A stretch of DNA of 64,000 nt from Papilionanthe hookeriana x Papilionanthe teres (Eukaryota > Streptophyta > Magnoliopsida > Asparagales > Orchidaceae), in assembly GCA_022702705.1 (NCBI GenBank), contig CM040428.1, positions 56,648,155-56,712,154 on the forward strand, in the 5' to 3' direction. The notes beneath the pieces were generated by a model, which worked only from the letters and a program-made list of their open reading frames with translations, had not been told where the DNA came from and did no database searches. How positions within the stretch are numbered: the first letter of the stretch is position 1; every line of letters starts with the position of its first letter. Made by a program: the position numbers and the translations under genes. Below are positions 37,901-49,900 of the stretch, in pieces.

Positions 37901-40900
37901 AAATGTAAAGTAGCTTGTAATTTTGTGGGTTCTATGGTGGTACCCTTCATGCTTGTTCTTTACTTTATATTACCTTTATTATACGCATGCATGAATGTTA
38001 TGAACTTCATTATGAAGTGGTTGGGGACGCTTATTGGGAAGTCAATATTACCATCCCTCTCCTACCTATTTCATTGCTTTGCTATTATGTTTGTGGAAAG
38101 ATTTGTGCTTGCTGAAAATATAGAAGTGGGGGTGTTGTTGTCTCATGTAATCTGGTCCCACTCTGTGAGGGCTCGGTTTGGCTCGGCATTGGGAAGCTGG
38201 AGGCTCGGGTTTTGCCTTGTGTTGGACTGGTTTAGTCTTAGGTGTAGCCTTGTTTCAAATCTTTTATCTACTCTGTTTTTTGTGTTTTTTGTTGCCTTGC
38301 AGCTGCCCCTTTGCACTCTTTACAGGGGCTCGGTTTTGGCGTCCTGCTGCTCTCGCAGCTGCCCCTTTGTATTCTTTACAGGGGCTCCGTTTTGGTATCC
38401 TTGCTGCCCTTGCAACTGCCCCTATGCACCACATACGAGGCTTGACTTTATTTTTGTGACGGCTTATTTCTTTTTGCCTTCTGACAGCTCGAGTCATGAC
38501 TCAGTAATACTTCAGTCCAGTTTGTCCTAACTTTGTTTTAGTTTGATGTTTAGTTCAGTTTGGGTTTTACCTTTTAGCCTAGGTGGAGAGGAATGGGTCT
38601 TGGGACTACATGCTCTAGTTCAGAGCGTGGAGTAGCATAAGGAGTACACAGCCCTAGGTGATTGGGTCTGTCAGTCCCCTGCTACACTTTGGGGTCTCTT
38701 CGATGTCATCCGATATATGATACTGTAGGAAGTCTAGTCGAGCTGTGTCGCACCCAGTCATTAGAGTTATGTTTTGTTTTTTTTTTTTTTTGGGAATATT
38801 TTGAGATTCTATTCCCTTTCTTTTCTTCAGTTGGTCATTTCAGAGGGAGGGTTTCCTCTAAGTAGCCTAGCATGTTTCTCTTCCTGTGGACATTGGATTT
38901 CCATAGGACCTAGACTTTGTGGGGGTTGTCGGGCCACCTTCGTGGGTAGGTTTAGTAGAGTCCGTCAGGCTCAAGTCGTCAGAATGTCGGGATCGTCTGT
39001 TTTACCCGGTTTTGAGGATCGATCCGCCTTCTTTACGACGGGTTTTAGGCGGATCGTTCCCTCCTCTCTCCCACTCCTTGTTCCCCAATCATTTGCTTCT
39101 TCTTGCTTCTTGGCCGAGTCTTTCTGCACTTATGTACGAGGCATAAGTGTACACGTATACCTTCTGTATACGTGGGCACGTCAACAGCTATAAGTAGAGT
39201 GGTTAGGGGTTAGGACGTTGATGACAGTATTTATGTGTGCTTAAAAAAGAGGGACTATTAGAATAGTATCCCCTTGCCTTTGAGTATAAACCTCCGCTGG
39301 AGTCGAGGCTAGGGATCGACGATACTATTCGCCAATTCTTGGTGAGACTGTTGCTATCATTACTCTTAAGTTGTTAGTAGTTCTAATTTAATTAGGGTGG
39401 TTGGCCTGTGGACTGTACTACTTTATAAAAATAAATATTTTGAAGCAAAATTTCCTCTACAACAAAATTACCTTTCACCCATAAATTTTATATGCATGCA
39501 AACTAAAATGAATGAAAATTTAAAAAGGTCCACGGTGAATTACTCGAGTCGAGGTTAGGACTACCATCTGTAGGGTGTTAGTTTGGTAGCTCTTATCCAA
39601 GATTGGGACGCACACAGCCCAGCTCTGAGTCCTCCCCGCCATCATGCTTATGGTCTTCCCGGACTTGTAGTCTACTCCTCGTGGGTTTACACGAATTTTC
39701 TATGATTTCCCTACGGATTTGTTTTCTTTTTTTTTTTCTTTCTTTTCAGTTCTTTTCTTTTAGCTTTCTGTGCGGTGCCCCGCCCCCTTGCAATGCATTG
39801 CGGGTAATCAGCGTCTACGGTACACTTGTAGCACCGTTCTTTTTTTTACCGCATTACATGCTTTACTTTTTTTATATACACTTGTTAGTATAGCATGTTT
39901 TACTTTCTGCGAAGATATACTCTCACTAACAGCGTAACATGTTTATCGTGAAGACACTTATTTAAGCATAACTGCTTATGATGTTTGTTTCCTGTTATTT
40001 ATCATAGCATGTTCGTGATACGTGTCTTCCACTATTTAATATATAGCATGCTTGTGATACTTGTCTCATCATTATTTACTACGACGTATCGCTCACTCGT
40101 TCTTCATTGCTTTCTTTTCATCGGCTACTATCGCTCATGTTTTACTATAGCACGTCACATTTGTTTACTGTAAAGCACACACATAAAAATGAAATAAAAT
40201 AAATTGTTGATTCAATAATTTGCATGTTCACTTTAAACTTTAATCTAAACTGCAACACTACTACGACGTTGAGTACGGAGCACGGCTTCGAGAGCGGCAC
40301 GGTCATCTTCAACAACAAAACTTGTGTTTACATCAGCGAAACCATCCCTTAGTTTAAATAACAAGCTATAGGACTTCGAGGTAGTTCGCCTAGTACGACA
40401 TAAATCTTCACCTGTTCTTTTAGGCTTTTGCACAACTATGTTGTGCAATATAAGCCCTAATTCGCTTTAGAATTCCGAGGTCGTTGCCGGTACGACGTAA
40501 ATCCTCCTACCTTCCAGGTTATTCGTATAATCAGGTGATTATGTAAATGTAATCCCTATAATTAATTGGCAGGATTGAAATTTAAACAACTTCATTTCCA
40601 AAATTTAAAGCCCAACAATAGGATAGTTTGGGAAGTCATCGAGATTCTCCTTGAGATCTGTGACATCTTCTACCTTTCTTTCTTTTGGATTCCTATAAAG
40701 ATTGTTCCAACCTTGAGCCACTCACTTATTGGATTTCCTATCACCTCACTTCTTTGAAAACTCTACCCTTTGAATTCATGAAGATAGATACCCCTGAACT
40801 AAATCAAGAGATTCTCGGAGTGACTTTGGTTATTTGAGGGGTAATTGACTATAGAGGCTGCTATATATGGAAGCTTTATGAACTCGAGTAATAAAAATCC

Positions 40901-43900
40901 TATTTAATTATTTTTGTATTAAATAGGGGAACTTGTCGATCCACATAAAGGTTCGCAGACCACAACGGATGTCATGATTTCTGTAGTTTATTTGATCGAG
41001 CAAAATCGTCAAGTAGGGTGTCTATTCTTTGGGATAGATGCGTTATTTGCGATATGATGCTCGTTCATTCAAACTGCTAAATGAATGAGATTCGTTCATT
41101 CTCATTTTTCAAATTTAAAATTTTATTTACATAAATCCGTATATATATATTAAATTAAATCAAAATCCTTATTTTATAAAACTATATTTCATAATTTTCA
41201 AAAGTCTCAACTTCAAAATCCCACATACACTTTCAGCGGCCGACAATTGCATATTGATTTCTTTAAATGTGGGTGCTAGTTCAATCACTTTTTTTCTGTG
41301 AAGTATTCTCCTAGTACTAGCAAACAATATCAAGTGACAGTCAATGACATTTGTAAAAACATTTAAGCAGAAGCGTTAAAATATACTAGATGAGCATGGA
41401 GAAACGGAGATAGAACAAAAATGGCATCTACAATTACATGGGCATAAAATGAAACTATTGCTCAAAGAAAAATGTTTGTTTTTGTCTATTATGACATTAT
41501 CAAAAGAAAATTCTGTGAAACTCAAAAAACGTCAATTTCAATTTTCAAATTCTCTTCATCCTCTTCTTTACAAATAAACTAGAGTATATTCATCATATTA
41601 ATATTTTAGGAAGTATATTAAAAAAATCATACCACACTTTTCATTCAATAGTCATTTGCGTAGGTTACAAGAAACTATTCACAGTAAACATACTTTTAAT
41701 AATGACAATCTCGACTTCATTGAAAATGTGAACAAGAGAACCATGAAATTCAAGTCGAAAGATAAGGTAATAGCTCGTTGAAATCCTAAGAGAATTTCTA
41801 TATAAATTCTTAAGAAATTAATTGCTAGAAAATGGGATTATATAAAATCATTGAGCATATTAGGATGAGTGTTCATCAGTTAGAAATATAAAAAATTCTA
41901 GTATTTACGATAGATTTAATGCATCCCTCTCATCTTCATATCAAGAGCAATCAATCAACGGATAGAACTCTTCTTTATTTCCACCTTCAAAATTCAAATT
42001 TAAGATATCACTCGCACAACTCTCAAACATTTATACTAATCTTATAATGCTATTAGTGGAGATGAAATCATGTGCATTATTGATAATTTCTGTAGAGTAC
42101 ATGGAACTACTATGCCTGATCTACTTTACAAATATCAACACAATCTGGGGCCATTTCATGTCAAGCAAATCAATGCAAAACTGCTTTTATTCTTACAACT
42201 ACAATAGTTACAGGATTTTCACGACTCATGCTTCAAGATTTCTAGCTCAGGATTGAGTTGCCAGTTTATCTTATGAAATTTATTTTATTCAAAATTTAGG
42301 AGGAGGGTGTGTGGGCGGTGCTGTTGTTTGTTGTTTGTGATTAAACGTATAAAGGGTTGAGACACGTACAAAAAAATTATCTTATTAAAACAATCTATTT
42401 TAATTTCTATCTTAATTCAATAAATTTTGGGTTGGAAGTGATTCCTTTTACCCTTCCCTTAATTTAAGTGGAAATTAAGGATTTCTAGGAAAAATTATTT
42501 CCTTGTACTAGCATAAGGAATGATTCTTGTGTGGGTGATATCTTATATCTATTAGTCTTATTCTCTATTTCCTATTAATCGGTCTAGAAGTAAGATTGAG
42601 TAGTGTGAAATTTTGTCGTTTTTAGGTGGCCCATGACCGCCGGCAATATGAGCCCCACAAGTTCAATTTGTGAAAGCTATTGAAGGGAGTTTCCTACAAA
42701 TTTATTCTTTCTTATTATCTTGTATGTATTTCATTCATTGTTTGCTTTGTATTTAGTAAATTGTAATAGTCTTAATTATGTTTTTCCAAATCGTTCCCAT
42801 ATAATAAAGATAAATGTTGTAATTTGAATACGATGAAATAAGAGAAAATAGTTTCTCCGCTTTTCTTAATGGTATCAAAGCCAGATTCGGTTGGACATGT
42901 TTAGTTCGCTCGCAAGCATCGTTTGCATCATCTGCATCTCTGCATATTGTTGTTTGTGACGTCTGCGGCCAGCGAAGTTTGCTTCGTCTTCATCTACCTA
43001 CATAGTCTACAAGGTCTATTTCCTGTGTCTATTTTGATGTCTTCTTCTTGTGTCGTCTGAGATGAAATTAGAGCATCGTTTGCTTCATTCAACTTTTCTG
43101 TTTTGTTTTTCCTTAACTATTTCGTTCCACTACTACAACTTCTTCCTATTCTATTAAGAAACAAAACAAACCCTAACTTTCTCCTACAGTCGTCATAGCC
43201 TCCCCAACAGCCATCCTGTAGTCGAAAACCTCCTTGCAATCGTCGAAATCCTTCCAGCCAGCCTGAGGGCCCTTCCTTTGCTCCTTATCATAGCCATTGG
43301 ACTCTATTCCTGCAAAGAGAAGCAGCCAACTTCCTTATCCATCCCAAAACGTGTATAGGGTTTATGATCAAGTACAAAATGAAAGCACCCAATTCTACTC
43401 CAATGGTTAGTTCTGAATTAGAAATCATGAATTCTATTCTAATGATCCCCGAACTCTCTTTCTTTATCACAAACTATAAACTCAATGGTCTCAATCTATG
43501 TTTATGTATATTTATGAAAAAAGGAAAAGAGTAACTTCTCACAGGAGAGGCGGAGTTCTTGAGCTCACTGATCATAACCACTACTCATGAAAGATTCAGG
43601 ATCATAATATATTGGTTGATCAATTCTATGATCACAGAAGTTTTGAGAAAACTTCTCACTTTACAGGACAACACAACATATTTGGGAAGCAGCTCGTGAG
43701 ACTTATTCTAGTACGAAAAATACTGCAGAATTGTTTGAGATTGAAAAGAAGTTGCTTGAGCTCTGACAATAAGAGTTAAGTAATATTCAATACTTCAACA
43801 TACTATCAATGTATTAGTTAGAATTAGATATATATCATACACATGTATGGAAGTGCCCGCAAAATGCTATGTTGTGCAAAATAATAATGAAGAATAAAAG

Positions 43901-46900
43901 GATGATCAAGATCTTATTGGGTCTAAATAAGAACCTAGATGAGGTCAGAGTGAGAATCATGGGAATGAAGTCTCTCCCTGCCACTAAGGAAGCCTTTGCT
44001 GAGATTATAAGAGAAGAAAGCAGGAAGAAACTCATGATGACAGGATGTGTGGGTTCATCTAGCGCTGAAAGCCTAGTTTTATAAACACACAACTCCTCCA
44101 ATGATTCGAAGCCAAAAATAATCATCCTTAGTGTGAAAATTGTAAGAAACTTGATCACATAAAGGATAAGTGTTGGAAACTACATGAAAAACTTACAGAT
44201 TGAAAACTTGGAAAACGAAGGAAGGATCGAGATAGCAAAGCTCATTCTGCAACCTCTTATGAAAGGTTGGTTGACCTTAGTACCTACACCAAGGAGTAGC
44301 AAGAGGTGTTGAAGAAGCTTCTTACAAGCACAACTGCTCAACCTACCAGCTTGATGATACACCAAGGTTATCCTCCTCCTATCTGGCTAACAACAGAAAA
44401 TTTTGACCTTGGATAATATATTAAGATGTTTTTGATCACATGACTGAGGACATTCACGTTCTCACCATCTATTAAGAGACCACCACGTCCAAATTTATTA
44501 AACTTATCGACATATTTGACACTCATGATTGTTGGGAAAGGAGAAGTGAAATCTCTAAATATATTCAGCTTTCTTTTGTTTTATATGTTCCCCTACTAGA
44601 TTGTAACCTATATTCAATTAGCTACTCATAACTTGAACTATGTTAGTTAATTTCATTCCAACTCTCATGAAATATAGGTGGTGGATTTAAGGAAGGTAAT
44701 TGACAGTGTTGAATTACGACAAGGGTTATACCTGCTTAATGAGAGTCATTCTTTTAACACACAAGTGTCTTCTCCATCATATTCTTCTCATATTCATGGG
44801 TTTGTTGAGTCTGTTGAAAGTTGAGTTCGATTATGACATTGTCGTATGGGTCATTCCAATTTTCATTATGTTACAAAATTGTACCCCGTCTATTTATTGA
44901 TAAAAAGCCATAATTTATCAAAGTGGAACCTGCAAATTGGCTAAGCATACTCATAATGTATATCCTCTGTCTCAGTACAAACTCTCACATCTTTTCTCTA
45001 TCACCCACAAAAATATTCGTGGACCATCCAAATTGAAAACCATCAATCAATTTAGATGGCTTGTCTTCTTCATTAATGATAACACTAGAACCAATTAAGG
45101 AAAAACGAGAAACTACACAAATCTTTCAGTCATTTCATGATATGGTTTCCACTCAGTTCAAAACAAAATTCATATTCTCAAAACTGATAATGCAAATGAA
45201 TACTTCAACTCAATCCTTGGACTCTACCTTGCAAAGAATATCAGCCATGTGAGTTTTTGTATTGAGAATCTACAATTACACAAATCTCTGAAATTCCAAA
45301 GGAGGTGGCACCCAGTGGAGAAAACATGAAAAGTTGCATAAATTGTCCTATCTAGGATTACATTGCCTATGGGAAGTTATCATCACCTTATAAAACTTCT
45401 GTATATAATTTTGCTAGTGTGCAGATACCCAAGTCTATTCACTCAGCACTTCAAAGTGCAAAATGAAAAAAAGACAGTTGAAGAAGAGATTGAAGGAATT
45501 GATCTAAATGGAATGTGGAAATTTACAAAACATCCTTCAAATAAAAAACCAGTTGGGTGCAAATAAATGTTCAATATCAAGTAAAAAGTAAATGGGAGTA
45601 TTGAGAAGTTCAAAACAAGGTTAGTGGTCAAAGTATTACTTAGTCTCATGAGATAGACTATAAATAGGCCTCTGCAATAGTGGCCAAGCTAAATACCGTA
45701 AGAGTTCTTTCTTTGGCAGTGAATAAAGAGTGTGCACTGCATCAACTTGATATCATATCTTTTGAATGAAAACCTTAAGAAAGAAGTGTGCATGTAAAAA
45801 ACACCAGGTCTAAAAAATTACTCAAACAAACATCTGATTTATAGACTAAGAACGTCACTTTATGGCCTCAAACAATATCCAAAGGTTTGGTTCAATACAC
45901 TCGTCAAGAATATGAAATCTAATGAGTAAATCCAATGTTAAGTTGATCATACACTGTTAATAAAGCTTACACAGGTAAGTAAGAAAATTGTACTCATTGT
46001 CTATGTAGTGATATGATTCTAATAGGTGATAGTGAAAAAAAAAAGATTGATAAGATTAAGGAGATGCATGCCACTAAATTTGAACTAATGGATTTAGGAG
46101 CTATTAGATATTTTTTAGTCATAGAAGTGGCTAAGTACAAAAATGGAATTATGATATTCAAAAGAAAGTACATCTTATACCTACTAAAAGAGACGAGAAT
46201 GTTGGGGTGTAAACCCATGGAGCTCCAATAAATTTCAACAAAAAGTTACATTCAGAGGGAGAAAATCAGTGAATAAATGTAGATAACAAAAATTGGTCAG
46301 AAAGCTTAATTACATGTTACACACTAGACCATATATCACTTATTATGTCAGTATTGTGACTCAACAGTCCAAATGAAAAATATTTAGAGATAATTTAAAA
46401 AATACTAAGGTTTCTTAAGAAGACCCTTGATGGAGGGTTATTGTTTAAGAAATCAAACAACATGGAAGTAGAAATGTACACTGATGCTAGTTAGGCAGGA
46501 GAATTCAAAGATAGAAAATCCAGATTTAGGCATTGTTCCTATGTATGGGAATATCTTGTCACGTGAAGGAGCATGAAGCAAACAGTAGTCTCTAGACATA
46601 GTGAAGAATCTAAGTATTGAGCACTTGTTTTGGAAATTTGTGAGAGAATGTAGATCCAAATGTTACTAAAATGAGTTGAAATGCTACACGATCAATCACA
46701 TAAAGTGAATTCGTCATTAGTATTTGCAAATAACTTCATGCATCATGACAGGACCAAACACATCGAGATTGATAGATATTTTCTCTGAAAATGTTAATGG
46801 TGGTATTTTTCACTTTACATTCCAACTCATCAAGTCGTTGATATCTTCACCAAATCCCTATCTTTACGCAGCTTCACTGATTTGAATACCAAACTGGATC

Positions 46901-49900
46901 TTTACAGCATCTATGACCCAAGGGAGTCTGGAATTTTGTACCTGTTAGGTGGCCTAGACCGTTGGCCATATGAGCCCCATAGGTTTAATTTCTGGAAGCT
47001 ATTGGAGGAAATTTTCTATTTTAGTTTTATTCTTTTTAATTCGTCTTATTATGTTGTATGTCTTTTTTTTTATTATTTTTGTGTTTGATAAAGTTATAAT
47101 AGTCTTAATTATATTTGCCCTAGTTATTCCCATATAATAAAGGGAATGATTATGATATGAATACGATGGAATAAGAGACTATAATCTCCACCTTTCCTAA
47201 GTAGTAAAAATTTATACAATGATTTTTTCCATTTATAATGTGGATTTCCAATCTCATATATGATTTTAGCAGTTATGAATTTCTTGGTGTATTTCTCATA
47301 GGAAACTATTCAATTATCATTCGAATTCATTTTTTATCTATTTAAATAAGTATTCGCCTAAAATATAAGTAAAAGAACTAATTGAAGTTATATTATGAAA
47401 TAATTTATTCCCATTAGAAGTTATGAGGATTAAATTTATCTGTTGGATTGGAGTTATTTCATTTCCTATGTTATGATTCATGTTATTTACTTTAACTCCA
47501 AGTAATTAATATGATTGATTAATTAGAAATAGAGGTGTAATATCTTTCATTTCATGTTATCCTTTTTTATTGTCTATCTTATCTAGGATTCATGTAAAGG
47601 TTTTTATACCACCGCTTAATATTAATCTAATTCCACATTATTTTGAATTTCAATATGGTATCAGAATGAAATTCCCTACCCTAGCTGTCGGTCCTCCTTC
47701 CAGAGTCTTTGGACTCCCTTCCTGCCATCCTTCCTGCTGTAAGGGAGGGACGCTCTTCTCTTGCCTCAGCTACCACAAAAAACGACGACTTCTGCTTCTT
47801 CTCTGGGAGCCAAGAACACCAAATCCCTTCCCAGATTGCCGCAAGCCTGTCTGGAGTCCATCGCCGCAGGAACCAGCTGCTGGAGTCAACCACTGCGGAC
47901 GACAATACTGCTCTATTCCCAAATCACGCTTTCACATGAAAGCATCTCCCGGGAACTTCCTGCAGGCCCGTGAAAGCATCTCCCAGGAACTTCCTGCAGG
48001 CCCGTGAACTCCCAGCATATGCACCATGGCTTCCCTACAGCCTCCTTGTAAGAATACCTCGAGGAAAATTTCTACAGCCGTCCCACCCCTTCCAATAGCC
48101 GACAAAATCTCCTTCCAACAGTTTTCTTCCCAGCAGCTCTTTCTCCCGAGGAGATCTTCCCAAAAATTTGCTTCCCAGCAGCTCTTTCTGTCGTGGAGAT
48201 CTTCCTAGCAGGTTTTCTCTCGACTGGGTTTACTCTTGTGGAGAACTAGTTTTATCCTATGGAGTACTATTGCAGGTTTCTGAAGTAGGGCTGGCAATTT
48301 GGCTCGTTTTTCGCGAATAGCTAGTGTTCGGCTCGTTAAGTAGCTCGTTTTCGGCTCGTTCGTTAAGCCTAACGAGTCGAACACGAACAAATTTTTAAGC
48401 TCGAAATGTAAACAAGCCGAACACGAACAACTGTTTGTTCGCTCGTGTTCGGCTCGAATTGGCTCGAAATAAAAAAATAATCATATGATTATTTATATAA
48501 TAATTTATTATATATATTATTTATATATTAATATATTATTTATATTTATATTTAAGTTTAAATCATAATTGCTTGTGTGGTAGCGTGGTTATCTTCTTGT
48601 TTCCATTCATTTGGTCTAGGTTCGAATCCGGCGCTAGACATATATTTTTTCCAATTAATTTTAACGAGTCAATTTCGAGCCGAACACGAGCCGAACACGA
48701 ACAAGAATATTTAATTCGAACCGAACACGAACACACCTTTCACGAGCCATTTCGAACACGAGCCGATTTCGAGTCGAGCTAATTTCGAACAAACCGAACA
48801 CGAGCCAAACCTGAGCTCGCTCAAGCTCGGCTCGTTTACAGCCCTATTCTGAAGGCAGTCGACTACTTATCCTTTTGACAAGTGTTTCAGTCGTAGACCT
48901 CCCTCCAACCAGCTCAGTCTCTCTCCAGGACCACCGAAGCACCTCTTGCAGCCAAATCTATCCCCTGCAGGACCTCCCGCCGCCGGCTATTCCTCTTGCA
49001 TCCTTTCCCGTCGCAGAACTACAACCAAAAAACTATTCAGCCATCAGATCCTTCTCTTACAGCCAAGAAAAAAATCCTCTCCTTCCTGCAGGCTTCCTTA
49101 GTGGAGATGCATCTACTGCAGTCTTTCTGATGCAATCGGATCTCCTTCCCATCAGTGCTGGATATTCCTGTAAGCAGCCGAAACTTCTACCAGCAGTCGC
49201 CCCCTTCTGCAGGCCCTCAGTCACTCATCGTGGATGAACCAACAACATGTCTTGATGCAAGAGCAACTACCATCGTCATGAAAATGGTGAGAAATAGTGT
49301 CAACACAGGAAGAATTGTTGTTTGTACCATCCACCAACCAAGCATTGACATATTGAATCCTTGGATGAGTTACTTTTGCTAAAAAGAGGGGCCAAGCAAT
49401 TTTTTATGGACCATTGGCCAGAATTCTCAGAAGTTAATATAATATTTTGAAAAAAAATTCTGGAGTTCAAAAAGTCGATGATGGAGCCAACTGAGCGGCT
49501 TGCATGTTGGAAACAAGTTTTGTCGCCACAAAAGCAAAACTAAAAATTGATTTTGCAAAGATATACAAATCTTCTCCACGACACAAGCGAAATGTGGCAT
49601 TGATTGTAAAGCTTAGCAAGTCATTGCCTGGCGCATCTGATCTTTACATCTCAATTGAATATGCCCAATCCAGTTATGGCCAATTCAAATTTGTGTATGG
49701 AAGTGGTCAACATATTGGAGTTCGAGATACAATCTAGCAAGACTAGGCATGGCCTTTATAACTGCTCTAGTGCTAGGCTCAATTTATTGGAATATTGGCC
49801 GTTATAGGGACAATTCAAAAGAGATTATGTCCATAATTGGAACAATGTTCTTTGTTGTAGAATTTATGAGATTTGTCAGTTGCTCTACAGTACAACCACA

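Larger units (their letters stand above)
35690..39600. mobile_element. Unclassified LTR-like GC-rich region
   Basis: GC content changes sharply at about 35700 and again near 39200. There is a GC-rich U3-like stretch (36240-36650) followed by a TATA box gcctataaaatcacccc near 36657, then pyrimidine-rich transcribed-looking DNA. No pol or gag remnants, primer site or partner LTR were seen. Frames up to 226 codons (37850-38530) are low-complexity and do not resemble known proteins. A long LTR of a gypsy-type element fits, but so would a decayed gene region. Confidence 0.3.

Noticed and set aside
38178..39193. Overlapping frames of 75-226 codons in three readings
   Set aside because: They overlap in different frames, are Phe/Leu/Ser-rich, and overlie tandem repeats. 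No splice or domain support.
48570..48640. A functional tRNA gene
   Set aside because: The B box is perfect, but I could not assemble a full acceptor stem and anticodon arm. It sits in a transposon, so a SINE- or tRNA-like fragment is more likely.
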